Positions 47,301 to 55,640 are shown, numbered from the stretch's first letter. The stretch is 64,000 nucleotides of DNA from Planctomycetaceae bacterium (GCA_013823135.1 PNLP01000037.1:1-64000), one strand, 5' to 3'. Numbers and translations: made by a program. Notes: generated from the letters alone by a model not told the origin.

Positions 47301-47382
47301 GATAGAGCCGTTCCGCGTGCGGAAGGTTCCCGGACTTGTGAAGGCGTAATGCCGTCGCCAACAATTCCACAACTTCCGGCAT
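44341..47382 (-). CDS. TPR-repeat protein with C-terminal sulfotransferase domain
   Basis: About 1013 residues. Residues 1 to about 650 are TPR repeats; most carry the signature of a long superhelix, for example AEAYNNLGSVCVDQGNLERG and HNNLGVALKQKDFVEEAI, interrupted by a Pro-rich linker. A sulfotransferase domain begins near residue 750 with the 5'-phosphosulfate loop VVGMPRSGTTLVEQIMASHP and the later HCRRDPIDTCLSCFVQNF. Family members transfer sulfate from PAPS to tyrosine or glycan acceptors, and the TPR part may select the protein acceptor. The ATG at 47382 has GGAGG about 8 bases upstream, so I preferred it to 47445. No partner gene for PAPS synthesis is nearby. Confidence 0.9.
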   Translation of the reverse strand: MPEVVELLATALRLHKSGNLPHAERLYRQILQEDPQNADALHLLGVIAHQAGQHEVAIGLIQRAVAGNSLIPAFHTNLGNAYRSAGRLAEARSSYEQALKLDPNYADAHAFLGQTLRLQGQPADALEHIGQAIRIDPQLAAAHRNLAVLLAEQGHGGEALAALQEAVRLQSESAETHMALGDLHAELNHPDEAVACYRETLRRKPGLMPVYKKLGLQLLRTGKLGEAAALYKDALRFSPDDPDCHNNLGVVFKQQGRLVEAAVQYEAALRAKPDFAEAYNNLGSVCVDQGNLERGVQMLRKAMEYRPDYLQAQVNLGSALLLLGRPQEAQAQLEQVLKRKPNAAEVHWHLGHVYRTLNDTQTASRHLRRAVELDPRLNRQPTPGEKSKPAPPTQRASFRPHPKAVEENNRGVTLRNQGKPAEAIVCYQQALALQPDFALTHVNLGIALVELGRSNEAVVAYRDALRLEPENAVVHNNLGVILKRLGDRDGALHHYQEATRFDPTLADAHNNLGAMCIEDRKVDDAIRHYEQALRSRYDYPEAHNNLGVALKQKDFVEEAIAHYREALRFRPDFPECCNNFGFALLEEGRLDEAVECYHAALRYRPDYAEGHCNLSYIYTELGKPEEALKHCLESLRLKPDFGEAYCNLGDQVKQGRYKFSPEQIQHMEALVTKGELSPSDAGPLHFALAGIREKEGADDAAFLHYKKANDFKRAHFTEQGRSFDREHCRKLFDHIIATFTREHFARMPSPGLDSELPVFVVGMPRSGTTLVEQIMASHPQVHGAGELKQIQRLVLDLGKVSGQGADAGGMMSRVTPAQIRRQAVNHLDHLRRLGGDAARVVDKMPDNFAHLEFIWTLFPRTRIIHCRRDPIDTCLSCFVQNFRSITFATNLEDLAFYYQQYERLMAHWREVIPLRMYEVVYEELIDNQEAISRDLIRFLGLEWDERCLDFHKTERPVQTASKLQVRQPIYKTSMKRWKRYEAHLQPLIQALNYKDDWGKDLKSGEIPRPYPSR

Positions 47383-47477
47383 CGGGTCAGCCTCCTGTGT
47401 ACCGCCCGTACTTCTGCTTGGGGATTCCTGCCTGGCACGGTCCAATCAACGCAATCGTAAGATGAGTGAGGTTGGGA

Positions 47478-47602
47478 CTACTGGTTCCAGCATGGGTAAG
47501 GTTCCAAGTCGGGAGTGCGAGGCTCCTGCCGAGCCTTGGCCTGCGGCTCGGCAGGAACCTCGCACTCCCAGTAGGGTGCATTCAGAATGCTGGAACCAGT
47601 AG
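47478..47602. repeat. Nested inverted-repeat element, 125 bp
   Basis: Outer arms CTACTGGTTCCAGCAT (47478-47493) and its exact complement (47587-47602) enclose a second pair of 25-base arms (47511-47535 and 47545-47569, core GGGAGTGCGAGG/CCTCGCACTCCC) with one mismatch. Nothing is encoded. The two-layer symmetry suggests a miniature inverted-repeat or REP-type element inserted between the TPR-sulfotransferase and beta-helix genes. Confidence 0.7.
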
Positions 47603-47619
47603 TAACTAGAAAATCTTTC

Positions 47620-47658
47620 CCCAGGCCCGAAGTCCGCACAACGGACTTTGGGCCTGGG
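47620..47658 (-). terminator. Hairpin after the beta-helix gene
   Basis: CCCAGGCCCGAAGTCCG (47620-47636) pairs with 47642-47658 with one mismatch around a 5-base loop, 34 bases downstream of the beta-helix gene on the minus strand. The minus strand after it reads GGAAAGATTTTC, a weak T-rich tail. It is a likely terminator. Confidence 0.6.
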
Positions 47659-47691
47659 AGAAGAGTGATTAACACCGTCCTACGGCTTGGC

Positions 47692-50600
47692 TCATGCCAA
47701 CACTTGCCGTTCCACAGCCCCGATATCGTCGCCCCCACTCGCTGGGCGTGGTTTGTTACGCTCGTCGGTTGTGAGGGTGGTACTGCCGTTGTTGATGGCC
47801 GCGCTCCCCAGATTGAGGAAGTGCGTCAAAGGTGGCAATTGACCCGGGGCTGCGATCACGAGCGTGGTGTTAACTGCAAGCGGTGCCAGCTTCGGATCGA
47901 CTCCAACGATGCTCGTTGAATCTGTCGCGAAAACGCCTCCCGTGGAATCATCGACCAGGATCAGGTTAAACCCATCGTTCGCCCCCGTTCCGGAGATGAA
48001 CACGCCGCTGACGTCCTTGCTCGTCGTCGCGGAGTTGCGGGCGACGATGGTGTTGTGGACGGCAACAGCGGTGGCGCTGTTGTTCAACACGCCACCACCC
48101 GTTGCAGCGATGTTAAAGGCGATCGTGCAAGACTCGATCGAGACCGCGGAGGCTGCGGCAACGGTATTCACGTAGAGACCGCCACCTGAGTTGCCGGCGC
48201 GGTTGGTGCTGATGGTCGAATTCTCAAACGTGGCTGTGGTGGGATTGATCCAGAGACCACCGCCAGAAGAACCTGCCCCGTTGTTGCTAATGGTGCTGCG
48301 AACGACCAGGAGTGAATCACCACCAAAGTGGACGCCACCACCGAGATCCGTGGCCGTGTTGAAACTGACCGTGCTCTCTTGAATGGTCAAATCGCCCGTC
48401 GGCGTTCCGGAGAAGTCTTGATAGAAGATGCCGCCACCGCAAGAGCCAGCCTGGTTCCTGGTGATCGTGCTGTTCGTGATCAAGACGAGACCGCCACCAT
48501 TCGCAGCATAGTAGAGGCCACCGCCAGAGCCCCCCGCGGAGTTCAGGTTGATCGTGCTCCGGTTGATGGTGATATTGGCACCGTCGTTGTTGGAGTAAAT
48601 TCCTCCGCCATCCCGCCCGGCTCGGTTCTGGTTGATGTTGCTGAATTCGACGAGCAAATCGCGACCGGACACGAAACCGCCACCCTGGGAGGCAGCGCGA
48701 TTGTTGAGGATGCTGCTGCTGGTGATCGTGATGTCTGACAAGGAGTCGGCGTAGAATCCGCCACCAGAGTCGCCGGCTTGGTTGTTGGTAATGGTCGCGT
48801 TCGAGATCAGGATATCACCACCAGTACAAGAACAGCCTGGGCTGAAATCGAAGCCACCGCCGTCGCCTTCTGCCGCTTGGTTACCGGTGATGTTGGTTCT
48901 GCCATTTATCACGAGGGTGCCAGTAACATCGTAAGCGGCGAAACCGCCACCATCACTGCCTGCCTGGTTGAGAGAGATCGTGGATCGAGTGATGGTAATG
49001 GCAGCGTTGTTGGAGTCATCGCCGATACCCGAGACGAAGAAGCCGCCGCCATCACTCCCCGATCTGTTGTTGCTGATCGTACTCGCGTTGATGGTGAGGT
49101 CACCGATCACACCCACGAGGTAGAAACCACCGCCGGCCGAATCGCCGGCCGAGTTGCCCGTGATTCTGCTCGAGATGATGTTCACGTCGTCACCGACGCC
49201 GGCCAGGTAGAACCCACCACCAGAATGCAAGCTGCGGTTGTTGGCAATCGTGCTGCTGGTGATGTTGACATCCCCGACAACACCAGTGACGCCAAAGCCG
49301 CCGCCGGAGTCCGCGACGTTGTCCACGATGCTGGATTTGGCAATCGTGAGATTGCCACCAACAGCGTTCGCGAAGAACCCGCCGGAGTATCCCGAGTTCT
49401 TGGAAATGGAGGAACTCACGATCGTCAGGTCCGTCCCAACGCTTCCCAGGTAAAACCCGCCGCCGTCGCTGTGAGCGTTGTTGCGCGTGATGGTCGAGCC
49501 GCTGACCCTCACCCCGGCTGCGACGTTCTCAATGTAAAATCCCCCGCCGGTGTCGCCGGAGTTATTCCCGATGATTGTGCTCCCGCTGATGCTCACTCCG
49601 CCCTCGACGGTCTCGGCCGCAAAGCCGCCACCATCGTCACTCGCGTTGTTGCCACTGATCGTGCTATTGATGATGACCAGATTGCTTGGAACACGGTTGT
49701 TGTCCAGCGAGAAACCACCACCATCGGCACCCGAATCGTTACCCGAGATTCTGCTGAACGCGATCGTGACGTCACCCGCCCCCGAGGTGGAGAAGCCGCC
49801 GCCATCGTCATCGGAAGTGTTATTGACGATGCTGCTTCGACTGATTGAGATGCCATCGCTGGCACTGCTTGAGGTGAAGCCACCGCCTTCACCGCCGGCC
49901 GTGTTGGAGCCGATGGTCGAACCGGAGATGGTAATCCGATCGACCGACGAAGCGTTGAAACCGCCACCACCGCCGTTGGCCACGTTGCCGCTGTAGACGC
50001 CACCCGTGATGCTCAACCTATCCGCCGACGTGGCATAGAATCCACCGCCATTGCCGCCAGAGGTGTTATTGAAGATGTTGGTGTTGGAGAGGGTGAGGAC
50101 ACCATTGCCCGACCTACCATCAAGGTAGAAGCCGCCGCCATCCGCGTTCGCAACGTTGCGGTACACCCGAGAACTCAGAAGCGTTACACTCCCGCCAGCG
50201 ACGTAGAAGCCACCGCCCTGGGCTCCTGAGCTATTCTCATCGATCCTGACGCGATCGAAAGTGAGGTCAGAGTTGTCCGCTACGGCACGGACGCCACCGC
50301 CTTCATCGGTGGCCACACCATCACGGATCGTGAGATTCCGGAAGGTGACATCCACGCCGTTCCGAACGTCGAACACACGGTCCAGGTAGTTCCCGCTGAC
50401 GACTGAAAGCGTGGCCCCCCTGCCAACGATGGTCAACTTTTCGGTGATGTCAAAGTCGCCCGTGGCGTTGAAATCCTCACCTTGGCCAGGAACAGTGATT
50501 CGTATCGTGCCTTGCGGCAGGATGATGGTGTCAGCGGTGCCGTTGGCATTGGCCAGGTTAATGGCTTCACGGAGAGTAAGCCCGGGGACACCAATCCCGT

Positions 50601-50760
50601 CCGCCAGTGAGGTAACGGTGAATACGGCTGGGGTGACGCGATCTTCCAGCGACTCAAGCCGGGGGGAACAACCTGGCTTGCGAGCGATCGTTCGCGGGGT
50701 ATTCGAGCAGGATGAACGGCGAAAAAGTTGCTCCAACGAACGCTTCCATGAAAATGACAT
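47692..50760 (-). CDS. Large surface beta-helix protein with N-terminal LEDR motif and CSLREA-like start
   Basis: 1022 residues. The N-terminus carries the planctomycete motif PRLESLEDRVTPA (residues about 33-45), found at the start of many large exported planctomycete proteins. It is followed by FTVTSLADGIGVPGLTLREA, resembling the CSLREA domain. The remainder is about 26 imperfect repeats of some 27-34 residues built on GGGF(Y) turns and N-[NT]-S/T-I-x-N strands, typical of a right-handed parallel beta-helix (pectate-lyase-like or polymorphic-membrane-protein-like). It ends in LNLGSAAINNGSTTL and DDIGAVERQ, the choice-of-anchor-Q-like tail. A structural or adhesive surface role is likely, with no catalytic residues recognised. 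Confidence 0.88.
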   Translation of the reverse strand: MSFSWKRSLEQLFRRSSCSNTPRTIARKPGCSPRLESLEDRVTPAVFTVTSLADGIGVPGLTLREAINLANANGTADTIILPQGTIRITVPGQGEDFNATGDFDITEKLTIVGRGATLSVVSGNYLDRVFDVRNGVDVTFRNLTIRDGVATDEGGGVRAVADNSDLTFDRVRIDENSSGAQGGGFYVAGGSVTLLSSRVYRNVANADGGGFYLDGRSGNGVLTLSNTNIFNNTSGGNGGGFYATSADRLSITGGVYSGNVANGGGGGFNASSVDRITISGSTIGSNTAGGEGGGFTSSSASDGISISRSSIVNNTSDDDGGGFSTSGAGDVTIAFSRISGNDSGADGGGFSLDNNRVPSNLVIINSTISGNNASDDGGGFAAETVEGGVSISGSTIIGNNSGDTGGGFYIENVAAGVRVSGSTITRNNAHSDGGGFYLGSVGTDLTIVSSSISKNSGYSGGFFANAVGGNLTIAKSSIVDNVADSGGGFGVTGVVGDVNITSSTIANNRSLHSGGGFYLAGVGDDVNIISSRITGNSAGDSAGGGFYLVGVIGDLTINASTISNNRSGSDGGGFFVSGIGDDSNNAAITITRSTISLNQAGSDGGGFAAYDVTGTLVINGRTNITGNQAAEGDGGGFDFSPGCSCTGGDILISNATITNNQAGDSGGGFYADSLSDITITSSSILNNRAASQGGGFVSGRDLLVEFSNINQNRAGRDGGGIYSNNDGANITINRSTINLNSAGGSGGGLYYAANGGGLVLITNSTITRNQAGSCGGGIFYQDFSGTPTGDLTIQESTVSFNTATDLGGGVHFGGDSLLVVRSTISNNGAGSSGGGLWINPTTATFENSTISTNRAGNSGGGLYVNTVAAASAVSIESCTIAFNIAATGGGVLNNSATAVAVHNTIVARNSATTSKDVSGVFISGTGANDGFNLILVDDSTGGVFATDSTSIVGVDPKLAPLAVNTTLVIAAPGQLPPLTHFLNLGSAAINNGSTTLTTDERNKPRPASGGDDIGAVERQVLA

Positions 50761-51990
50761 CTACAGCTCCGCTCAGGGTTGGGGCAAATACCTGATGAAT
50801 AACCTGGGGCCACTACTCTCTTCTGAGGTCTGGGGTGATCTTCCAAAGGCCCCCGCTCAGAAGTCCAACGTCAGCACCGCAGAGCTCGGCTGATGGCCGC
50901 TCGGCAGTACTCCCACGGATTCTCAAATCACTTCTTTGCGAGAACCGATGATATCGGATCGCTCCGAACAAACTGTGGGAAGATCAGATGACATTGGGGA
51001 GAATGCATCCGTCACTGATGCTGGGTCATCATAGGTGACAGCAAACATATCACACAACAGCGCAAAACGCACAGTAATGGCCGGATGAGAGTAGGTCAAG
51101 AATTGCGCGTTCATTTGACCCAGAACCCGCATTTTGACATCTGGCGACAGCCGTGCTCCTGCCGCAGTGGCCAGTTCTCTCTGCGTTCAAACTCACAGAG
51201 TCCTGGCGTCTGGTACCCATTTTTCAGCTCAAGACATTGATTTCCAGTTCTTTAGGAGCCATCTCGTCAACAACACTTAACGCGATAACGTATTGATAGT
51301 TTCGTGATCAATACGTTCAGAAGGATACTATATGCTTGCTGTGCCCCATCCATCCGCAGACTCGATAATGCTGGCATAACAAGCAGGAACGTCCTCGAAA
51401 CGTGATAGGAACGAGAGAGAGCGTAGCTGCTTGATGGCCAGGAGCACGACTGAGGGCCAAACCCGGCTCAACTTTGGAGCCAGGGCCACCAAAGACAAAG
51501 TTCAGAGAGCGCAAGACGCCAAGGACCACGCTGCCGGTGCCACTCTGGGTGAATTCTTGTTTGCCAGAGTTGTCGGTCAGTTCCAAATCGTTCGCAGTGT
51601 CCGCCATCAAGGTCCCGGTGAAGCCGCCGTTCACCGCCATCTCATCCCACCGATTTCGACAATGGCGGTGCCCCTCATTGATGACGGTGGTGGTAGTAGC
51701 CGTCGTGTACCCAGCCCCAGTCCGGCTCGTCGACCCGCTCGACCTGTAACGAGATTGTTGCGGGGTTGTCACTCGTCGGGCTTGGCCAGCGTATCACTCA
51801 TGGAGCAAGGATAACAATGCTGTCGTGTTGCTATCCGCGCCGGTAGGGTCGCGACGTGAGACGCCAAACGACCCTGTAATACCAGGCACAATACGCTTGG
51901 GAAGTTCCCGTGCGAAACTTGTTGCTCTCGTAACGGTCGAGCGTTACCATCACCATCCCAACATCTCTTTGCGTCTCCGAGGTCAATCCC
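50761..51990. other. 1.2-kb region with no secure gene and one inverted repeat
   Basis: This stretch is less GC-rich than its neighbours. Frames at minus 50923-51132 and minus 51317-51772 are open. The latter has a coherent middle (MAVNGGFTGTLMADTANDLE) but odd ends, and could be a remnant of a surface protein. A perfect 11-base inverted repeat (AACGTATTGAT at 51287-51297 and its complement at 51307-51317, 9-base loop) lies just past the end of that frame. I could not assign any function. Signals for the 50760 and 51991 genes must also lie here. Confidence 0.4.
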
Positions 51991-52467
51991 ATGCGTAGCC
52001 GTTGGCTCCTCTCATTGGGCGTCTGTGTACTTTCGTCTGGCTTCATCGACGCGCAACCGACTCGCTCTCCGGCATCCACACCCGGGGAAACGCGTGCCGT
52101 CGTGCCGTCTGGGGTTCAGGCTCCAATAAATAAGCTGGCCGAGCGGAACGGCGTTCGCGGATACGCCGACGCGAGTGATAGCCGTGCGATCCTTCCGCCT
52201 GCCACCGCCACACGACAGATCGGGCAACCGGAACGTGGCGACCGCGCCTACCACGTGATGACCGATCCACAAGTCGCGGCCCGATCCCTGGTCACCACGG
52301 CACCTGCCCGCGATGTCGCGAGCTACCGCCAACAACCCGGTGACAAAGTCAACAAACTGCCTGAGGGTGCTTCAACTCGCCACCTCGCACCCCAGGATTC
52401 CGAGCGGTCCGCGTTGCCGGCATTGTTGGTCGTTCCGATCGACCGGCGTGGTCTTGGCGAACGCTGA
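51991..52467 (+). CDS. Small secreted protein of unknown function
   Basis: 158 residues. A clear signal peptide (MRSRWLLSLGVCVLSSGFIDA) precedes a hydrophilic, Ala/Arg/Pro-rich, probably disordered body without recognisable domains, cysteines or repeats. AGG lies about 8 bases before the ATG. It sits 97 bases upstream of the M48/TPR gene on the same strand and may be co-transcribed with it. I do not recognise a family, and a chance frame cannot be excluded, although the leader argues for a real gene. Confidence 0.55.
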   Translation: MRSRWLLSLGVCVLSSGFIDAQPTRSPASTPGETRAVVPSGVQAPINKLAERNGVRGYADASDSRAILPPATATRQIGQPERGDRAYHVMTDPQVAARSLVTTAPARDVASYRQQPGDKVNKLPEGASTRHLAPQDSERSALPALLVVPIDRRGLGER

Positions 52468-52564
52468 TCGCCCAACACTAACCCAGCCGCAGGCGTCCAT
52501 CGCTCGCGGCTGAGTGTTGGCGATCAATACCAAACTCAACCCCGAACCCAGACAGGCGTCGCCC

Positions 52565-54457
52565 ATGTACCGCTCTGCACTCACGACTGCGCTCGCGGTC
52601 GGCATTACCCTTTTGGTGGCCGGGACAAGTTCGGCCGCCCCAACCGAAAAAGAGAAGAAACTCCTGGCCGATGTTTCGGCCAAGTTGCTCGCGGTCTGCG
52701 AGCGACCAAAGAACGTCGAGTGGCCACCAAACATTGCCCTCGAAGATGACCCGGACATCAACGCTTACGCCGCGATCACCGACAAGGATGGCAAACCGCA
52801 CCCCGGTGGCACGGCCAAGATGTACCCCATCATTCGGGTCTTCGCGGGCCTGATGAGCAAGGTGGTTGAAGCCGACAAAGTCGGTGCCGAAGACAGACTC
52901 GCGATCATCGTCGGTCACGAGATTGGCCACCTCGTGAAGGAGCACTGTTCCCCCATCAAAAAGCGAGAGAAGACGCCCTTCTTGAAGGTCACCTTCGAGA
53001 GCCGCGAAGAGATTGAAGCGGACCTCTTCGGCCTCGAATTGCTGCTCAAGGCAGGCTACGACATGGATCGTGCGCTCAAGGGAATTGATCGCATGAAGGA
53101 GGTTATCAAAACGCTCGGAGGAGGTTACTCCTCTTTCGAGGGGTTGGGTAAAGACCACCCATCGTGGGACGCCCGACTTGAAAAAGCGGACAAGGACAAA
53201 GCTCAGTTGTGGAAGGCGATGGCCGCGTTCAACAACGGCGTCGTCTTTCTCACCACAGAAGACTATGCGACCGCAATCTCGTGCTTCGAAAAGGTAACCC
53301 GTCAATTCCCAGCGGCTCACGAGGCGTGGGCCAACCTCGGCTATGCCAGGCTCATGCGATACTGCGATCAGTGGGACAAGAACGACATCCAGAGTCAGGG
53401 AATCGGTCAGGTTGTCGTTGGTGGGTTTTACACCCGGCTCGACTCGATCAAGGTCCGCGGGAAGGACAAGAAATTATGGTTCGATGCGGTCGGCGCACTT
53501 CGTGAAGCCAATCGCCTCAAGCCCGGACAGACGATCGTGCTCGCCAATCTCGGCCTCGCGTACCTTCTGTCGCCCGAAGGCAAGGACGTCGGTGAATCGA
53601 CTCGGTTCTTCTCGGAAGCGGCCGAGGCAGCAAAGAAAGACACGAAGCTCGACCCTGTCGCGCATGCTGCGTTACTCATCAACCTCGGGGTTGCCACCCT
53701 GGGCGATGGCAAGACTGATAAAGCGCTCGGGCACCTGGATGATGGCGAGAAGCTTGTGCGTTCGTTCGCCGGCCCGGCAGCAAAGAAACTGGTGGCATCT
53801 TTCGATGCGGCGCTCCTCTACACTCGCGCGATGGTTCTCGCGGAAAAGAAGGAAGCCGAGGAGAAGGAGAAGGCCATCAATATGCTCGGTCAGTACCTCC
53901 GCGTAACGAGCACACGCTCACTCTGGTGGGATCAGGGGTACGACCGATACGCCGACCTGTGCAAGGCAGTCGGCCGTGCGCCCAAGGCCAAGGAAGCATT
54001 CAAGAAGGATCGCCCTGAGCCAACGCGTGTTGTCACGGGAATCAAGCTGAAAGACATCACGATCACCCTCGGCGACGACATCGAGGACATCACGGAAAAA
54101 CTTGGCAAAGGGCAATCTTCCACCGCCGTGCAAGGACTGAGTTTGACTCGGATTCGCTACGAGAACGAAGGGATTGAACTCCTCGCAACGGATCAGGTGT
54201 TGGCCATCATCCTGGTCGGCGAGAACTCCCCCGCAATTCAGCTCACGGGGAAGATGACGGGAACCGGCAAAGTCGGCGAACTCAAGGTGGGCATGTCCTT
54301 CAAGGATGTCGAGGAGTTGCTCGGCGAGGATTACCAGCCGTGCGAGATCACCGCGACGGAAGTGTTCTATCGTTTCTTCCGTGAACAGGGGGTTGCCCTG
54401 CGTGTGGTGAAGGGGAAGGTTGTTGAGGTGGTTGTGGTCCGAATTCCAACCCGATGA
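52565..54457 (+). CDS. Secreted M48-like metallopeptidase with TPR region and duplicated C-terminal module (paralogue A)
   Basis: About 630 residues. The ATG at 52565 opens a signal peptide (MYRSALTTALAVGITLLVAG); the earlier GTG at 52514 lacks one. The zinc motif is AIIVGHEIGHLVKEH (H118, E119, H122), with a likely third ligand E151 in EEIEADLFGLELLLKAGYD, matching the M48 pattern. A TPR region follows (AHEAWANLGYARLMRYCD, ANLGLAYLLSPEGKD). Residues about 490-630 hold two related beta segments (DIEDITEKLGKGQSSTAV and VGELKVGMSFKDVEELLGED). It shares this whole layout with the genes at 58840 and 60745. A terminator follows. A periplasmic protease role is likely, and its substrates are unknown. 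Confidence 0.85.
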   Translation: MYRSALTTALAVGITLLVAGTSSAAPTEKEKKLLADVSAKLLAVCERPKNVEWPPNIALEDDPDINAYAAITDKDGKPHPGGTAKMYPIIRVFAGLMSKVVEADKVGAEDRLAIIVGHEIGHLVKEHCSPIKKREKTPFLKVTFESREEIEADLFGLELLLKAGYDMDRALKGIDRMKEVIKTLGGGYSSFEGLGKDHPSWDARLEKADKDKAQLWKAMAAFNNGVVFLTTEDYATAISCFEKVTRQFPAAHEAWANLGYARLMRYCDQWDKNDIQSQGIGQVVVGGFYTRLDSIKVRGKDKKLWFDAVGALREANRLKPGQTIVLANLGLAYLLSPEGKDVGESTRFFSEAAEAAKKDTKLDPVAHAALLINLGVATLGDGKTDKALGHLDDGEKLVRSFAGPAAKKLVASFDAALLYTRAMVLAEKKEAEEKEKAINMLGQYLRVTSTRSLWWDQGYDRYADLCKAVGRAPKAKEAFKKDRPEPTRVVTGIKLKDITITLGDDIEDITEKLGKGQSSTAVQGLSLTRIRYENEGIELLATDQVLAIILVGENSPAIQLTGKMTGTGKVGELKVGMSFKDVEELLGEDYQPCEITATEVFYRFFREQGVALRVVKGKVVEVVVVRIPTR

Positions 54458-54480
54458 CGGTTGCGATACCCGGTTCGTTC

Positions 54481-54525
54481 ACCTGCCCCGAATCGCCCGC
54501 CGGGGTAGGTGAATTTGATTTTTCG
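54481..54525 (+). terminator. Rho-independent terminator after M48/TPR paralogue A
   Basis: ACCTGCCCCG (54481-54490) pairs with CGGGGTAGGT (54501-54510), one pair being a G-U wobble, and is followed by the T-rich GAATTTGATTTTT. It separates the protease gene from the YbjN-like gene. Confidence 0.7.
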
Positions 54526-54565
54526 GCGGCGCGAGTTACTCATCGGATCTGACACAGGGGGACGT

Positions 54566-55081
54566 ATGACCAGACTTATCGCTGTGGCGTTGTTGAGCGT
54601 TGGGATTCTCGGTTTCAGCGCGGGGCGTGCCGCCGCCGGTCCCGGAGACGCAACCGAGAAACTGCTCAAAGACTCGAAGCTCGATTACAAGAAGCTCAAG
54701 GATGGTATCTTCAAATTGGTGATCGAGACCAAACAAGGGATCTCGGTGGTCATCATCGAAGAGAAGAAAGCTGGCTGGGCCGACGGCAAGAAGAATGACG
54801 TTCTCTATCTGTTCATCTACACCGAAGTGCTCTCGACGCCAGCGGATTTCAAAGCACCAGCAGGGATGCTCACCAAGATCGCGGAGTTGAACGATCGCAT
54901 CCGGTTTGGCAGCCTCGGCTATTCGAAGAATGCAGACGGCTCGTACAGCATGTTCCGTAACGCGACTGTGTTCCTGAAAAACCTCGATGAAGAGCAACTC
55001 GCGGACTACGTCATCCTGACGCATTTGGACAAGTTCGTGTTCCAGAAAGAATTCCGTGGGTTCCTTGATGGCGGGCAGTGA
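54566..55081 (+). CDS. Secreted YbjN-like protein
   Basis: About 171 residues. The ATG at 54566 follows GGGGGA and gives a signal peptide (MTRLIAVALLSVGILGFSAG). The mature part begins ATEKLLKDSKLDYKKLKDGI, continues with KLVIETKQGISVVIIEE, and ends with a helix-strand pattern (AELNDRIRFGSLGYSKNADG, EEQLADYVILTHLDKFV). This fits the YbjN / type III secretion chaperone-like fold in which a short domain binds partner proteins. Planctomycete members with leaders are common and uncharacterised. A related gene begins at 63529. It may serve as a partner of the neighbouring M48/TPR proteins, but only proximity supports that. Confidence 0.7.
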   Translation: MTRLIAVALLSVGILGFSAGRAAAGPGDATEKLLKDSKLDYKKLKDGIFKLVIETKQGISVVIIEEKKAGWADGKKNDVLYLFIYTEVLSTPADFKAPAGMLTKIAELNDRIRFGSLGYSKNADGSYSMFRNATVFLKNLDEEQLADYVILTHLDKFVFQKEFRGFLDGGQ

Positions 55082-55111
55082 CCACTCGTAGCCCTGATAC
55101 AGGTGTTCAAT

Positions 55112-55141
55112 AGAAGCGTGGCAGGTGGCCACGCTTCTTTC
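55112..55141 (+). terminator. Rho-independent terminator after the YbjN-like gene
   Basis: A perfect 11-base stem (AGAAGCGTGGC at 55112-55122 with 55128-55138) and a 5-base loop are followed by TTT, 30 bases after the stop. Confidence 0.75.
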
Positions 55142-55171
55142 ACATACTGGACTCCTCGACGCGGGGTTGAC

Positions 55172-55399
55172 ATGCGGCCTACATTCCTCCTCTGCTCTCT
55201 GGCGATGCTCCCATCCCATGTTGGCTCGCAACCGGCCGAGACCGAAACCGCCATCAAGGCGAAAGTCGAAGCCGTGCTGGCCGGAATCCGTGTGTCTGAT
55301 CCAGACAAAGCTCTCGCGGGTTGGCCCGCCAAGGCCGACGGTCGCGCCGCGTTCCAAACGTTTCTCACGAATCTGCTCCCCGCCAGCATCACATCGTGA
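55172..55399 (+). CDS. Short secreted protein or truncated gene start, 75 aa
   Basis: A 75-residue frame with a plausible leader (MRPTFLLCSLAMLPSHVGSQ) and a helical mature part (TETAIKAKVEAVLAGIRVSD). GGGG precedes the ATG. It ends just where a CHAT-domain fragment begins in a different frame (55395). The mature part resembles the start of longer secreted proteins in which a nuclear-transport-factor-2-like domain follows the leader, but that is a weak impression. It may be a truncated gene whose 3' end was replaced by the CHAT piece. Confidence 0.4.
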   Translation: MRPTFLLCSLAMLPSHVGSQPAETETAIKAKVEAVLAGIRVSDPDKALAGWPAKADGRAAFQTFLTNLLPASITS

Positions 55400-55640
55400 A
55401 GGGCTACTCGGCATGAGTTGGTCGTGGTTCGTGGCGGGAGTGCCAAGTTTGGTCGTCAGCCAGTGGAATGTGGATGATGCGAGCACCGCCAAGTTAATCG
55501 GCGAGTTCTACACGAGGCTAATCGGCGGCGCGACCAAGGCTGAAGCATTGCGGCACGCCCAGATCATGCTGCTGAAGACCAAGGCGACTCGCCATCCGTT
55601 CTTCTGGGCACCGTTCATCCTCGTCGGGGATGCACGCTAG
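55395..55640 (+). pseudogene. C-terminal remnant of a CHAT-domain protein
   Basis: The 81 codons read REGLLGMSWSWFVAGVPSLV, then VSQWNVDDASTAKLIGEFY, KAEALRHAQIML and the closing HPFFWAPFILVGDAR. That is the last third of a CHAT domain (caspase-like peptidase, HetF-associated with TPRs), normally preceded by TPR repeats and the catalytic His and Cys. No upstream CHAT sequence, start codon or ribosome site is present, so it is a remnant left by deletion. The upstream 75-residue frame overlaps its first bases. Confidence 0.7.

Noticed and set aside
51317..51772. 151-codon minus-strand frame with a coherent middle
   Set aside because: No start signal, leader or domain; the ends are low complexity. 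Kept only as a possible remnant in the gap entry.
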